Below are positions 32,808 to 44,821 of a stretch of DNA of 64,000 bases, piece by piece. This DNA comes from Basidiobolus meristosporus CBS 931.73. Lineage: Eukaryota > Basidiobolomycota > Basidiobolomycetes > Basidiobolales > Basidiobolaceae. Each line of letters begins with the position of its first letter. Position 1 is the stretch's first letter. The notes under the pieces were generated by a model. It saw only the letters and a list, made by a program, of their open reading frames with translations. It did no database searches and was not told the DNA's origin. The DNA lies in the NCBI GenBank assembly GCA_002104905.1, contig MCFE01000032.1, positions 124,001 through 188,000 of the forward strand, in the 5' to 3' direction. A program made the position numbers and the translations under genes.

Positions 32808-35800
32808 ATGAGCTCTCTGAGAGATATTTTGAAAAAGCGTAAGCCTCGTCCATAAGTGAGGAACAGTTCAGCAAGATCTGTTTAATGACCTAGCTTTTAG
32901 GCTTCATCAACGTGATTCGCTCGGTAAAACCTTTAGGAAAATGGAAGGTTTTGGTTCTTGATGCGCATTCCGCACATCTCCTATCCAATGCCTGTAAAAT
33001 GTATGACATTCTCGAAGAGAATGTAACATGTAAGCCTCATTTATGCGACTCAAGCTTATTTGTATTTGCTGACTATCAACGTTGCAGTAATTGAAAATAT
33101 CACCAATTCACGACAACCCTTCCCCGACATGGAGGCTATCTATATTTTGTCTCCCACAACATCCTCAGTTTCGCAACTGATCAACGATTTTTCAAAACCA
33201 AGCCCTACCTATGCTGCAGCACATGTGTTCTTCATCAGTGGTAACTATTGTTTAGTTTGCACCATTTACCCTTCGATGGATTTTATTCAAATACAATCAA
33301 CAGGCCTTGAAGATAGAAATTTCGATAGTATTTCCCAATCTAAAGCCATGAAACACATAAAAACTCTTAAAGAGCTTTACTTGGATTTCACTGGTAAGTG
33401 TTTGATCACTTGCTCATGCGGTTGCTGTAGATTAATATACATTTTGCATCAACAGCTTTCGAGTCTAGAGTATATACTCTTGAATCTCCCTCCAGCTTTT
33501 TCACACTTTATTCTCCGACTTCAACTCGGCAAGCCTCGATCGAGCTGCAGAATATAGCCAAGCGTGTACGTATCTTGGAATCATCTGCAAGACTCCATCA
33601 TGATAATAACGCTCCCTCCTACTAGTTGGTTTCTGTTTGCGCATCTTTAGATGTCAAACCTATTATTCGTTATTTTTCACCTGAAGTAGAAACAAATCAG
33701 AGCATCATCTCGTGCAAACTTGGGATGCTACTTCAAGCAGAGATGGACTTCTATTGTAAGAATCAACAGGATTTCCCCGTATGTATAATCGATTTTCAAT
33801 GGAATTGGGAACATCTACTCATTCGAACCAGTCAAACAAAAGCGATGCACAAAGCTTGTTTCTTGTTTTGGATCGTACTATCGATATGAAAGCGCCATTG
33901 CTTCATGAGTTTACCTACCAAGCAATGGCCAACGACCTTCTAGAGATCAAAAATGGGTCGAAATATCAGTTGGTTTATTCGTTTACCTCCAAGCATCCCT
34001 CCAGATGATATTGACTTTGATGCACTACCAGGTACAAATACACTACAGGATCTGATGCTATTGCTGACAGAGATGTCGTATTGAACGAAGAGGATGATCT
34101 CTGGACTGAGATTCGCCACAAGCACATTGCCACGTGCATCGAACACCTTATCACCAACTTCAAATCACTTGTTGGTGAGAATAAGGCACTGGGAGGCTTG
34201 AACTCTAACAAGTACTTGGCATTCAATTACCATTTCCAAACGAGCCATCAACTCTAATTATTACCCATCAAGCCAAGCAGCCAACCTTCGAAAACTCAAG
34301 GACATGATGAGCTCACTTCCTCAATTTCAAGAACTGAAGGAAAAGGTCAGTGAACACTCCGAATTTATTGAACGAATCCCGTCTAATCGGACTCTTAGTA
34401 CTCTGTCCATCTGAGCATTGCCCAGGAGTGTATGGCGATTTTCGATAGATATAAGTTGGGTGATATCGCCGGTGTGGAGCAGGTGATTTCAATCGAGTCG
34501 AAACGTTGTATCACACACGATAGCTAACCAAGTCGCTCAGGATATGGCTACTGGGACAAACGCACAAGGGGAAGCAGTCAGAAATATTATGGTTGACATG
34601 GTGCCTATATTATCCTCGGCTGAAATCATGTACGCACACATTCCCTCATAGCATGTGACATTTCAACCTAATTGCCCTTGTATACTTCTACAGCCCCAAC
34701 GACAAACTTCGCCTGATTCTTTTATATATGATCACCTATGGAAATGTAAAATCCGAGGATTTACGTCGCCTTAGAATGCACGCCAAACTAAGCGACAGAG
34801 ATGCTGAAGCAATGGAAAACCTAGCATATTTCGAAGGGTCATTAAGAAATGTATATGCCTCCACGGAATTTCTCCCTTCTCTACATTACTAAATACTAGA
34901 TCCAGGTGACATGCCCACAAGAAAAATCCACCCGTCGATTCAATTTCTTCTCGAGAAAAACCGAAGAACCGGAAGATGTTCCGTATGAACTTTCAAGATT
35001 CGTCCCCAATATCAAGAAGATTGTTGAGGTATTCCTACCTGCCGCATATGCCATTATCTACTCTCAAGCTAATTCCGATTTTTATTCACAGCGTGCGATT
35101 CAGAACAACCTCGACTCCACATTGTATCCGTTTGTATCTGAGCCTGAGGGCGTGAAGCCTCAGGCCGAGCCCAAATTCACCGCAACATCGCTGCGAAGGT
35201 ATTGTTTAAATTTCGCCATATGAGTCCGTTAGATACACAGATGCCAACCATGTCGTAATGATAGCGCGAAAGGGAATTGGCAGCGTAGCAATCAACAGAA
35301 TCTCGTCAGTATCTCGAAGTTTTTCGAATAGTGTCCGGCAGTAGCTAATTTTCCCAATATGTACAGGCCACATCTCCCACGGGAAAAATCATTCTCTTTG
35401 TTGCTGGTGGCTTGACTTACTCCGAGATCCGGTCCATATATGAACTTGCCAATGCTACCAAGCGAGAGATATACATCGGTAAACATAAGAGCTCTAATAT
35501 TCAAGAGCTGCATGTCGTTAACTGAACTTAACATCCCAACCACAGGCACAACGCATATTATCAACCCTATACAGTTCGTTCAAGATCTCAGTAACCTTCG
35601 CTCACCAAACATCCATAACCCAGTACCGGACTTTGGTGACTTGAAAATCAATACTCAGGCTGCCCCACCTATGCGCCAACAACAGCTGCAACAACCCCTC
35701 ACACACCCGACCAGCAACAATGACAACAAGCTAGACACCTCAAAATTGACCCCTCCAAACTCGCAACACAGTAAATCCTCCTTCAGCAAAAAAGCCGGGA

Positions 35801-35829
35801 AGAAGTTGCTCTCGAAATTTGGGTTCTGA
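32808..35829 (+). CDS. SEC1: SEC1, Sec1/Munc18 SNARE regulator
   Basis: Sec1/Munc18 protein that clasps SNARE complexes for exocytosis; 693 residues from 17 exons: 32808-32838, 32901-33029, 33088-33240, 33304-33393, 33456-33565, 33626-33778, 33832-33968, 34032-34211, 34273-34345, 34399-34482, 34541-34629, 34694-34850, 34900-35028, 35092-35198, 35241-35304, 35367-35478, 35546-35829. Every phase closes. Family marks: the N-terminal LGKWKVLVLD, LVLDRTIDMKAPLLHEFTYQ, DDLWTEIRHKHIA, LRLILLYMITYG, and near the end IILFVAGGLTYSEIRSIYEL. The C-terminal ~75 residues are Gln/Pro-rich with a basic end (KKAGKKLLSKFGF). Exons 8/9 and 14/15 have alternative splice choices; those given keep the conserved frame. 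Confidence 0.93.
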
Positions 35830-36356
35830 TCAGAGTTCTCTACACCCAACCGCATAGCATAGCATATCATGACTTAGATGCACTCTTTTCTGAACAAGAT
35901 GAATCCATTTAATATTTCAATATCTGTTTTACTAAGCTTTTCTCCTTGATTTTTCTTTACAAAACACTGCAACTCGATCGTTCAAAATAAAGGGATGCTT
36001 AATTATCTTATGTAATCAAGATACTCATGCGGAGGTTTCAGGGATAACGAGCGATCGGAATCCGGATAAATCTACGATGATGCAAAGATTGATTAATGAT
36101 ATATACATATGCGTAAGGATGGGGATGTGCACCGAATTTATGTACGTATATTGTACGTATATATATATATGCATTTGTATGTTGATAAGCGATTCGAGAA
36201 AAATTGGAAATTTCTCGGATTCTACGCGATTAGTTGAACGGAATCAACCTTTTGGGGTGGACATCCGAAGAGGGAAATGTTTATTTACAAAGTACAATGT
36301 ATAGTACCGACTACTATTAGTATAATTAGATTAATATGATGTTTAGGTTTCTAGCG
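35830..36356. other. Convergent intergenic region
   Basis: About 530 bp between the 3' ends of SEC1 and the hydrolase gene; contains an alternating TA tract near 36155-36170. No gene seen. Confidence 0.4.
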
Positions 36357-37370
36357 TTAATTCTGTGTATCATTTCCTTCGATATGGGCTCGCAGGCATG
36401 CGTTGTATTTGTCAGAATCCTGAATCACCAACATATGCCCACATCCTTCGAAGGTGATGAGTGGGCAGCCCAGTTGCTTTGCATGGGCCTTTCCGAAGGC
36501 ATAGGGGATGGCGGAATCTTTCGTGCCATGGATGATCAGAAACCGCACTCCATTTTCCCCAATTTTCCGAAGTTTCTTCGGATTGCCGTGATGAGTAATC
36601 CCGCTCATTTTCTGCGGAAGTGCGGCCAACGCGGACTGATTAGGTACCACCGAATTGATCCCATCCATTAGCTCGGTCAGCACCTGAAGATTTGTTTTGC
36701 CCTCAACTTGTTGGGACTCCATTTTCAACCACTTGCGTGGGTAATTGATTTTCACCAAGGGCTTGGTGATCTCTTGCAGAGATTTGCTCAAAGTTTTCAT
36801 GGAAAAAAATATTCCCTTGGGGGTTGGGATGGCCGCAAAAAACGAGTGCCATGTGCTGGTAAACGTGACGGTTGCGAAGACTTCGGGGGCTAGGCTCACC
36901 ATCCTCTGGGCAATCATTCCACCAAGAGAGATGCCGACCAGGTGAACATTGCTTTCCCACTTGAGGGATTTGAGCAACTCCAACGCATCTTTGGCGAACG
37001 TTTTGGTGGAGAAGAAACCGGGATGGGCCAAGCTTTCGCCGCTTCCTCTCAAATCGAACGTGCACACCTGATAATCTTCCAGAGCACCAAAATATTTGGT
37101 CTGTGGGAACCAAGTTTCGCACACACTGTTGATACCTAATAAAAGCGACTTGTTGAGAAAGTGCGTGTCGATGATGGGCGGTCAAAATGGATATTTACCA
37201 GTGACAAACAGTACCCTGTACTTGGTGCCTGTGCCGAAGAGCTGGTAGCGCATCTGGATGGGCTTATGTGACCGGTTGCTACCAATAGAGCATTTGGCGG
37301 TGAGAGTGGGGATGGGAAGGAAGTTGGCCGACGGCTTTTTGGTAGGTTGTCGTAGTATTTTAGAAGGCAT
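36357..37370 (-). CDS. Alpha/beta hydrolase-fold protein
   Basis: A 316-residue alpha/beta hydrolase. Exons 37370-37199 and 37135-36357, 63-nt intron. Visible: MRYQLFGTGTK and VLFVTG strand, the DLRGSGES loop, the nucleophile elbow GISLGG (G-x-S-x-G), acid in IHGTKDSAIP, and catalytic His in GCGHML. The canonical HG oxyanion pair in the first loop is replaced by TG. The first ~35 residues are basic and Ser/Pro-rich, possibly an organellar leader. The substrate is unknown; esterase, lipase and epoxide-hydrolase-like groups share these motifs. Confidence 0.85.
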
Positions 37371-37406
37371 GTTGTATGTGTGAATGGTGGTTGAGCGATC
37401 CCTGGG

Positions 37407-37415
37407 TATATATGG
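37407..37415 (-). promoter_or_regulatory. TATA-like element of the hydrolase gene
   Basis: Minus strand CCATATATA, 37 nt upstream of the ATG at 37370. Confidence 0.4.
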
Positions 37416-37728
37416 ATTTTTTTAAATGGCCGTCACCAGCCCCCTCCACTTTTGAAAATTTCCATATCTATCTTATTCTGACGACTTCCGGATATGAATA
37501 GTCCGGCGGGATGAATGAATCCTACCACCTCCGTAATAAGATGATCATTCTCCGAGCCATATGGGTTTGGATTTTCCGTAGTCAACAAAGTAGTAACCAT
37601 GAATCAACTTACAAATCAATAAATTGGTGTCACCATGAGAGAGGGCATTGAATGGATCTTAATTGTTTACTCCGCCCAACAACGCTCATGCTTATGCTTA
37701 TGCTTTATGACCAAACAAGTTTTTCTCC

Positions 37729-37807
37729 TTGCCTAGAGGACGGCTGCTCTTGGCAAGAGTAAGTTGCCATTGCCTAGAGGATGGCTGTTCTTGGCAAGAG
37801 TAAGTTG
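37729..37807. repeat. Two-copy 38-bp direct repeat with an internal hairpin
   Basis: Two copies (37729-37766 and 37770-37807) differing at two positions, each containing a short inverted repeat (TCTTGGCAAGA core; in copy 1 CTCTTG-G-CAAGAG). Confidence 0.8.
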
Positions 37808-38327
37808 TCAGAAAGCTGCATGACATTGACTGGCCTTTGGAAGCAATCCGGTTTTCCAGTCACTTGGCATAAACCATGGTCAGAACAATTAACTTGACAT
37901 GAACACAAGAGCAAGTCTAGATGTTATGTAAATATTGACTGAGAAAGATGGCCAAATTGGTTCAACATGTGTTATGCGGCAGATCTTATTAATGCTGGTT
38001 ACTGAACAACCCGCGTTAGCCTTAGCGAATTCTGTTTAGACTATCTGGGGAATAGAAGTTCTTCAATGATTACCCGACTTGTACAATTACCCATATTTTG
38101 TCTCCTGAATGCACGCATTGGCGTTGAATCGAAAATCTCAACTCCATATGGGAACATCCACGATTTGTGCATGATAACGGGGGCTTACGTAACTGCGGAA
38201 TGGTAACGGTTCATGGGAAAAAGTTGTTGTGGAAAACTTTTTATAAAAAATTTAATCGACGAATAAGTTAAACATCATGAGATTTACATTGAGAGTTATA
38301 TGCTGCATATAATGATGGGTTGCTGAA

Positions 38328-38792
38328 TTATTGCTTGGTAAGTCCAATAACACCGCAAGCTTGGCGGCCACCAGCGTTACCAGTGGTGCTGGAGAGTTCA
38401 TGACCACCGAGGCCAAGGTCATCCTCACCTTCGTGAACGACGACGGTACGACCAATGATGGAGTGGGGTCCGGTGAGTTGAATCAAGGAGTCAGTGACGG
38501 AGAGGGTAGCTTGACCGTCCTCAGAGGCAACAACGTTGCCAAGATCACCAGCGTGACGGACTTCGGCGTCAGGAGCACCGTGGGTCTTGCCGAAGGGGTT
38601 GAAATGGGCACCGGCAGAGGTACATCCGTTGGTGTTGTCACCAAATTCGTGAATATGGAATCCGTGCTTACCAGGAGCCAAACCGGTAAGGGTAGCCTCG
38701 ACCTTTACAGGGGAGTTTTCGCTTTCTTGGGTGAAGTAAACGGTACCTTGGACGGAGGAGTCACCACGGAGAACTGCAACAGCTTTGACCAT
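38328..38792 (-). CDS. SOD1: Cu/Zn superoxide dismutase
   Basis: Cytosolic Cu/Zn superoxide dismutase, 154 residues, intronless; it converts superoxide to peroxide and oxygen. All metal ligands are visible: Cu site His pair in GFHIHEFGD, bridging His in GAHFNP, zinc ligands in HGAPD and HAGDLGN, and the last Cu His in [11 protein letters not shown]. The structural disulfide pair is in NGCTSAG and RQACGVIG, and the active-site Arg precedes QACGV. No signal peptide. Length and motif order are typical. The lack of introns contrasts with most neighbours. Confidence 0.97.
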   Translation of the reverse strand: MVKAVAVLRGDSSVQGTVYFTQESENSPVKVEATLTGLAPGKHGFHIHEFGDNTNGCTSAGAHFNPFGKTHGAPDAEVRHAGDLGNVVASEDGQATLSVTDSLIQLTGPHSIIGRTVVVHEGEDDLGLGGHELSSTTGNAGGRQACGVIGLTKQ

Positions 38793-39618
38793 ATTGAATT
38801 TGAGATTGGATAGTAAGCAACGAAGCTAGGCCCTCTGGGTGTTTTTAAATAGTTTTTCGAGCAGGGGAGCGGAGGTGCTGAGCTCTTTTCGCCATTTGGA
38901 TTGCATCTCGTAACGTAGTTGATCCATCTCCATATTAGGTGGCATCAGCAATGCTCCACCGACGGCATCTCAGAGATTCATGCCAAAATAATCGAATTTC
39001 CTTACCCCTGTAGGTGTTGATTAATAATAGCTAGTTACGATGGCCCAATCATCAAGGGATGATATCATCCTTGAGAGCATTGCGTTACCTTGCCTTGCTC
39101 TCGTCACCATGATGGGGGTGAGGGATATTTGCCTTTCGGGAGTAGTGGGCGATGGGCGGGCGATGGGCGGGCACACTTCGCATGTTTACCACCGAAGGCC
39201 GAATCTCTTGAATGCCATCCAACTGTCAAATATAGTTAGGATAAATGAGAATACGTCATTCCAAAATTGGTCATATCTATGGTGCTGGTTGTGTTGGATT
39301 ACTTAAACTGTATATCTATGGTGCTATTTGTACAGCATCGCTTATACTGTTTCTATGATGCTGGTTGTATTACATTACTAATGCTGTTTCTATGGCGTTG
39401 GCTGTATTGCATTACTAATGCTGTTTCTATGGTGCTGGTTGTATTGCATTGCTTATACTGTTACTATGGTGCTAGTCGTATGTCCATGATGCGGCCATTA
39501 AAGTGTCTCTCTCATTTAATAAATATATGTATGTATATTCTAGGAGTGAGAATGGTTTGTACTAATAGATGGTGCTATACATTTAACGAGGAGTTTAAAG
39601 ATGAATGAGTGCGTTTGG
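38793..39618. other. Intergenic region with minisatellite
   Basis: About 825 bp between SOD1 and LEO1: the SOD1 promoter side, a short GGGCGAT-type repeat near 39145-39175 and the minisatellite below. No gene. Confidence 0.4.
39275..39480. repeat. Minisatellite, five to six units of 37-39 bp
   Basis: Imperfect units starting CTATGGTGCTGGTTGTAT and ending ATACTGTT or AATGCTGTT, the first two 39 bp, the next three 37 bp, then a partial unit. Diverged between units by several substitutions each. Confidence 0.8.
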
Positions 39619-41423
39619 TCAGTCGTCTTCATCGCTGACCATTTGATTACGACGGACGGTGGATCTTCTGGTGATCCCGTCGTCTTCATCATCATCGTCA
39701 TCGTTTTCGCTGACTTCAAGTACGTCGTCCAGATCGTCTTCTTCCTCATCTCTACTTGATCGTTTGTACTTGTCTGCCTTCTTCTTTGCCCGCATGATTC
39801 GGGCTTCGCGCTCCCTTTCTTCTTCGGAGTCTTCTTCATCCACTTCGTCGTCATCCACCACAAATCCATCTCCATCTTGGTAGTCGCTGCGACGACCACC
39901 ACCAGAGTACGAGCGCTCTTCATCCGATTCCGCCTCCAGGTCAGCTTCAGTAAGGCCTTGGGAGTAACGCGAGGCTTTGTTTCTACGCTGTGACTCGAGT
40001 CTTCGCTGGGCACGAAGTCGCTCAGCTTCTTGGGCCTCCAGCTCCTGCTTGTGCTTCTCGGGGTCGGTGGTGGTGATGAACATCTTGGCTTTTTGTACCT
40101 TCCTGTGCTTCCCGGCGATAGCCATGACCATCTTCCTCTGTGTAGCCCCTGCAACGCTCGCTGGTCGGAACGCCATGGTATCGGTGTAGCGAATCTGAGT
40201 CTCGAGTAATCCCTCAACAGGGTGATGGACGATCACATATTGGTTGTCGTGATCCATTGATTTGGTGTTGATATCAAAGAGCTCCTCTCCGAGCAACAGT
40301 GAAAGTGTACCGTCCGACCATTTGACAAACTTGGCATTTGATTCTTTCTTGAAATCGAAAGCAAATCAGTTGGCGACCGGAAAGCAGTCAATATGGTTTC
40401 AAAACCACTTACTATTATTTCGTCGTTGGCGCCCTTGGCATATCTCCAGCGGATGGTATTCTCTACTTGAAGTTTGATTTTTTGAGCCCGCTCTTCTTCA
40501 GTTCCTTCCTGCTGATCTTCTTCGTAGGTGTCTGGATCAAATGCCTTGAGCTCCATATTCATAAACTTGGGAAGTCTTGCAAGATAATGCTACGAATTGG
40601 CGTAAATAACTGCTTAGTGGGTAGTGGCAAGTAGCGCTTACCTTGGATTCTTCGCTAACAGGGTGGGGGATATGCTGTAATTGGCATTCGAATGTGATTC
40701 GTTCTACAGCTTCTTCCGCTTCGCGATATTTCTTGGCGCCTCTTGGAGACTGGCTTCCGTAATCACCGCTATTTTGTAGTTCCTTTAGTTGAATGCATGC
40801 TAGGCGAGAATCGAAATAAATGCGTACTTGTCATCCTCAGGCTCACTTCCAAACATCTCCTCGAGTTTCGACTTGCCTTTTTCTTTGTTGGAGGGTTCTT
40901 CATCTTCAGGTTCGCTTCCAAACATGCCGTCCAGATCGACTTGACTCTTTTTGGGCCCCCTTTCTTCTTCTGATTCGGGATCGCTTCCAAAGATGTCGTC
41001 CATTTTGGAAGTCTGTTTCCGTGGTTCCTCGCTCTCCTCTCCGGAGCTTCCGAAAAGATCCTCAGCGAGGGATTTCTTACGGGCAGCCTCGTTATCCGAA
41101 TCCTCTCGGGAGAGGCTGCGACGCCGCGAGGAAGACTTGTGAGACTTTTGGTACCTCTCTTCATCACTTGAAGAGTGTCTGCTCTTTCGTACTTTACGAG
41201 AATCTCGATCGGAATCGGAGCCGCTGGAGATGGCATGTTTCTTGCTTGAGCGACTCCTTGAGGTCTCTTCCTCAGAATCAGAGTGTCGACGACTGTAGTC
41301 TTGGTTGTGCCTTCCTCGGGATTTATCAGAGGAACGCGAATATTCATGGTCGGAATGAACTGGACTACGGTCTTCCTCCTCCTCGGAGCCAAACAGATCG
41401 TTCATTTTGTCGGGGGAGCTCAT
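39619..41423 (-). CDS. LEO1: LEO1, Paf1 complex subunit
   Basis: RNA polymerase II-associated Paf1 complex subunit. Exons 41423-40847, 40799-40642, 40589-40413 and 40347-39619; introns 47, 52 and 65 nt; 546 residues. The N-terminal ~190 residues are acidic/serine-rich and carry five copies of an (L/I/M)FGS motif (DLFGSEEEE, DLFGSSGEE, DIFGSDPES, GMFGSEPED, EMFG at the splice). The Leo1 fold follows (RLPKFMNMELKAFDP, IRWRYAKG, AKFVKWSDGTLSLLLG, HQ/VEG region), then a charged coiled coil and a run of Asp/Glu at the end. The first splice is the least certain: GTGAGC within the fifth FGS repeat is the only choice I found that keeps frame. Confidence 0.92.
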
Positions 41424-41790
41424 TCGCGCACGGGTTTCTATTTGGTCGCTAACTTAGGAGAAAAGATGGTGGAACTTCACTGAACTAATTGACAGTTGAA
41501 TCGGAATCCAGGGCAACTTGTATGGGCTCTACTGTGGTTTCCTAAGGCGATGTGGATAGGATGGACGCGACTGATTCATCCCATTTTTCTTTTGATCAAT
41601 TGAAATTCTGGAGCGGATTTCGGGCCCTTCATTGGATAGCATTGGTGCGTGGACCTGGGTTTTCTTATGATGTTACTGGTATGTGTGTTCCAAGTGTTTC
41701 GTGTTCCCGAGTCAGGTAATTGGAAATTTCTCCATTGTGCCGTATATTCCCAACCCCAGTAGACCAGCTATTATTCCCCCTCTTGTTGAC
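41424..41790. promoter_or_regulatory. Shared promoter of divergent LEO1 and MED10
   Basis: Only 367 bp separate the start codons of two Pol II transcription factors on opposite strands. No canonical TATA seen. Confidence 0.45.
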
Positions 41791-42411
41791 ATGGCATCTT
41801 CTGAGACGGCACGCGACAAGGATGAACAAGAACAAAGCAGAAAAGGCTTAGAATCGAAGCTTAAGGAGCTGGTAGAATCCTTGTTGGAGATAGGAATCAC
41901 TGCGTACGACTTTCAAGCAGAGAGCGGGGATTTGATTTATCAGAGAATGTAAGGCTTTGAACTTGACCCAAAGTGGCCCCAATTTCTGACCGTGTCTGTT
42001 TACCTTAGTGGCGATCTAGTGAATTCTTACTCGCAGTTGAACGAGCTCAAGGACTCCATTGATATTCATGTCCCGTTCGATGTTCTAAGGTAACCGGTAC
42101 TTCGACCAAGCCTCCGCATGGAGCTCTCTAACTCGTACCTCACAGCTTTATAGAGGATGGCAAGAACCCTGATCTGTTCACTCGCGACTACGTCGAGCGG
42201 TTGGCCGCCGAAAGTCACTTTACAAATGGGAAAATCGAAGCTATGAAGGTAATTATTGTGGTTGTGCACAGGCCACTTGACATACCCAGAGGACTCAACC
42301 AACAACATTTAATGAACCCAGGATTTCCGAGGTATCCTGGAAGATGAACTGAAGCAGGCTTTCCCGGAACAGATGGAGGCTTACACCCAGCAACGTTCCC
42401 GAACTCCATAG
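41791..42411 (+). CDS. MED10: MED10/NUT2, Mediator middle-module subunit
   Basis: Mediator subunit 10, 143 residues. Exons 41791-41948, 42009-42089, 42146-42248 and 42322-42411; introns 60, 56 and 73 nt. It follows the family along its length: an acidic N-terminus, ELVESLLEIGITAYDF, the LNELKDSIDIHVPFDVL core, then NPDLFTRDYVERLAAESHFTNGK and a final helix. MED10 joins MED7/MED21/MED4 in the middle module that contacts RNA polymerase II. It is the last recognisable host gene before the transposon-rich half. Confidence 0.95.
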
Positions 42412-42789
42412 TTGGATGGATTGGCGTATTCCAAACAGTAGGTGGAGCATAGCAAGTCCTGCTGCTTCCCTTGCCTCTAACCACTGGATGTATGTTTGAC
42501 GAAAGACCTGGTGCTGAGTACCCACTGTCGTCACATTTGTCAGAAACCACCGGTCATCCCACTTCCTCAGTTCTCCCCGCAGTGCAGTCTTAATGGTATA
42601 TACATGTTTGATTATTAGGGTATTAATAAAGCCAGTGTATGATAGTTAGGTACTCATATGTCTCTTGGTGAGATAGTAGATCCAATGTTGATCCGATGGC
42701 ATTCCAAGATTGTATTTGTTTTTCAGGTGAAGGCTGCTATTCAATAATCCAGGAATGATGTAGTGAATACTGAAATTCAATGGTGATAT
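42412..42789. other. Transition from genes to repeats
   Basis: MED10 3' flank, AT-rich, no gene. Confidence 0.35.
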
Positions 42790-43138
42790 TGTTGCAATAT
42801 TCTGAGGAGTATTGGAAGTGATGTGGAGAACTAGAAGATTTACATGTTACTCACTTGTAGATTTATTGATCAAAAGTATGGTATTTATACTTTTGATAAA
42901 GTAGAGCAAACAAACATGCGGACTTTGTTAAGGAAGGTCCCAAGAATATGTGTGCAAAGTTTGGGGGCCTTTGGACAACTTTGAGAAAGATCATAATCTG
43001 GGTACCTGATAATTTGGTAAAAATAATCTAAGTAAATCCCAACAAGATATTTGGTCAGGACAGAATGCTAATCAAAGAATAAGATCTATGTGACTAAGTT
43101 GGCATGAAAATCTAGGTGACAACTTAATAATTACAACA
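42790..43138 (-). mobile_element. Solo LTR of the copia family with perfect target duplication
   Basis: A 349-bp diverged copy of the copia LTR, reverse orientation (begins TGTTGCAATATTCTG, ends AATTACAACA). It is flanked on both sides by GATAT (42785-42789 and 43139-43143), a perfect 5-bp target-site duplication. No internal sequence, so it arose by LTR-LTR recombination. Divergence from the other LTRs marks it as the oldest copy here. Confidence 0.9.
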
Positions 43139-44471
43139 GATATAAGGTGTAGGTCATGGGCCTGGGGCTATGAAAGTATATTAATTGCAGGGATAAGGCT
43201 TTGTGATATGTTATGAAATAATGATGAATTACCTTCAGCTCCATACACATGCACTACAAATCCACTTAAACTGGGGCTTATGTGCTTATCCACTCTCTGC
43301 CTAAGTCTATTATCAAGTGGATTGTAGCTTAAGTAGTCCCTATGAAAAATAATTTGGTCCCACAGGTTGATCCAATCCAGATCAGCCATCAGGATCCTGC
43401 AATGAGTCCATTATAATGCCAGCAGCTTGGAATTATTGCCACCCTACATGATCTTAATGTGCTCTACATTTATTTGAGCAGACCCAACCAGCTAATACAT
43501 CCAATAGCATTATATGGCAAGAAACTTGATAGTGTTCTGACAGCTTCATTGCAAACCTCCACTGGCATTATTATGGCAGTACAGCAGCCTACAGCTAGCT
43601 CTGTATAATGCTACTGTACCAATTTACCAAATGGTATATTTTTCTACCTCCCCTTGCACCATTCATATTACCACTGTAGAATCTCCCCTCTTTATTTGCT
43701 TACCTACTACTACCTTGGGTATAACACATATAGTTCAAATAATAAAATTATGGCCTGCTGCTTACTAACCTTTACACACATACACACCCACTGCAATTGA
43801 CACACCTCTATCACCTCAACTTTATGGCTTTTCAGTGTGATGACTGCAAAGCTGCCATATTCCCTGTGTTGCTGGTAACATATACATCTTGCAAACATAT
43901 ACTTGGTTGCCACCACTTTTGCCATGAACACCACCTGAATATTGACAAAGAGCATTTTGGTATTTGGCCAATATGTTCCTCCTCTCTGCTGGATTCTAGT
44001 CCCCATTATGGGTGCACTCTAGCTTCTATTGGTTCAAATTCCATACTAGACTTGTTCCATTATGCCATGCCAGGGTGTGCAGTGTAATCTGCAGCCAAAA
44101 AGAACAATCAGGTGTGGTATTGTAGCTACCAGAAGGCAGGATTGCTCTTGGACAATTTTTGCACTATGTGGGACAATTCTGCACACTACAGCACAATCTG
44201 ACACAATGAGGTTGGCATGGACAATTGCACCAACTTGTAATGTTTGCATCACATGTGCAATTGGATACCATCTTTGATGGTAGGTAAAATCCTAGTACTT
44301 GGATATGTTTCTTTAATGTAAATGAAAATAAACTTGTATCACACTATAAACTACACTGATACTTACCACTTTTGGTTACCATCACTCCAGTTGGATGGTA
44401 TGTCAATGGCTGACTGGTCTAAAAGTATCCTGAAAGCTCTGAGCCCCCAATTGGCTCATTGACCAATACAC
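43139..44471. other. AT-rich region without confident gene
   Basis: About 1.3 kb. It contains the RING-like fragment below; otherwise nothing recognisable. Base use is like the transposon region. Confidence 0.35.
43797..44087 (+). pseudogene. Possible RING-like zinc-finger fragment
   Basis: A 96-codon frame with Cys/His spacing reminiscent of a RING: CDDC, then TSCKHILGCHHFC and WPIC. The second half lacks a normal partner pair, and no conserved flanks are seen. It vaguely recalls the ZIP3/HEI10 type of meiotic RING proteins (short N-terminus, then C-x2-C, SCxHIxC). Could be a decayed gene, part of an unspliced gene, or chance. Confidence 0.2.
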
Positions 44472-44821
44472 TGTAGTAAAAAGTTTGTAATTCCACCTGA
44501 ATATTCACCTAACTTAGTCACTTAGATCATTACCTTCAAATCCTAGAGAATACTGACCAAATCCTTGTTAGGATTTACTTAGTATATTTTCACCAAAATA
44601 TCAAGTACCCAGAACATGAAAATTCTCAAAGTTGTCCAAGCAGCCCCAAACTTTGCACACATGTTCTTGGGACCTTCCTAAATCTATTCTATATATTTGT
44701 AACAACAAGACCTTGTATAAAATATAAGCACTACTTTACAGTCAATAAATCATTAAGTGAGAACCATATAATCTGCTTGCCTTCCCAAATCACTTCCAAT
44801 ATCTCCAAGAATCTTAGAACA
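44472..44821 (+). repeat. 5' LTR of copia E1
   Basis: 350 bp, aligns along its whole length with the 349-bp family LTR but with many substitutions. Confidence 0.88.

Larger units (their letters stand above)
37371..38327. other. Intergenic region
   Basis: About 950 bp between the hydrolase start and the SOD1 stop. Holds a TATA-like element and a 41-bp-period direct repeat; otherwise no gene. Confidence 0.4.

Noticed and set aside
32485-32874. 129-codon minus-strand frame across the tandem repeat and SEC1 start
   Set aside because: Its peptide repeats only reflect the underlying 33-35 bp DNA repeat, and it overlaps the first SEC1 exon.
36703-37185. 160-codon minus-strand frame inside the hydrolase gene
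   Set aside because: Alternate-frame shadow of the conserved hydrolase exon.
37729-37807. CRISPR-like direct repeat
   Set aside because: Only two repeats with a 3-bp spacer in a eukaryotic genome; a plain local duplication.
38331-38813. 160-codon plus-strand frame opposite SOD1
   Set aside because: Antisense shadow of an unambiguous SOD1 gene.
43797-44087. Intact meiotic RING protein (ZIP3/HEI10 type)
   Set aside because: Metal-ligand spacing is incomplete and no coiled coil follows; kept only as a low-confidence fragment.
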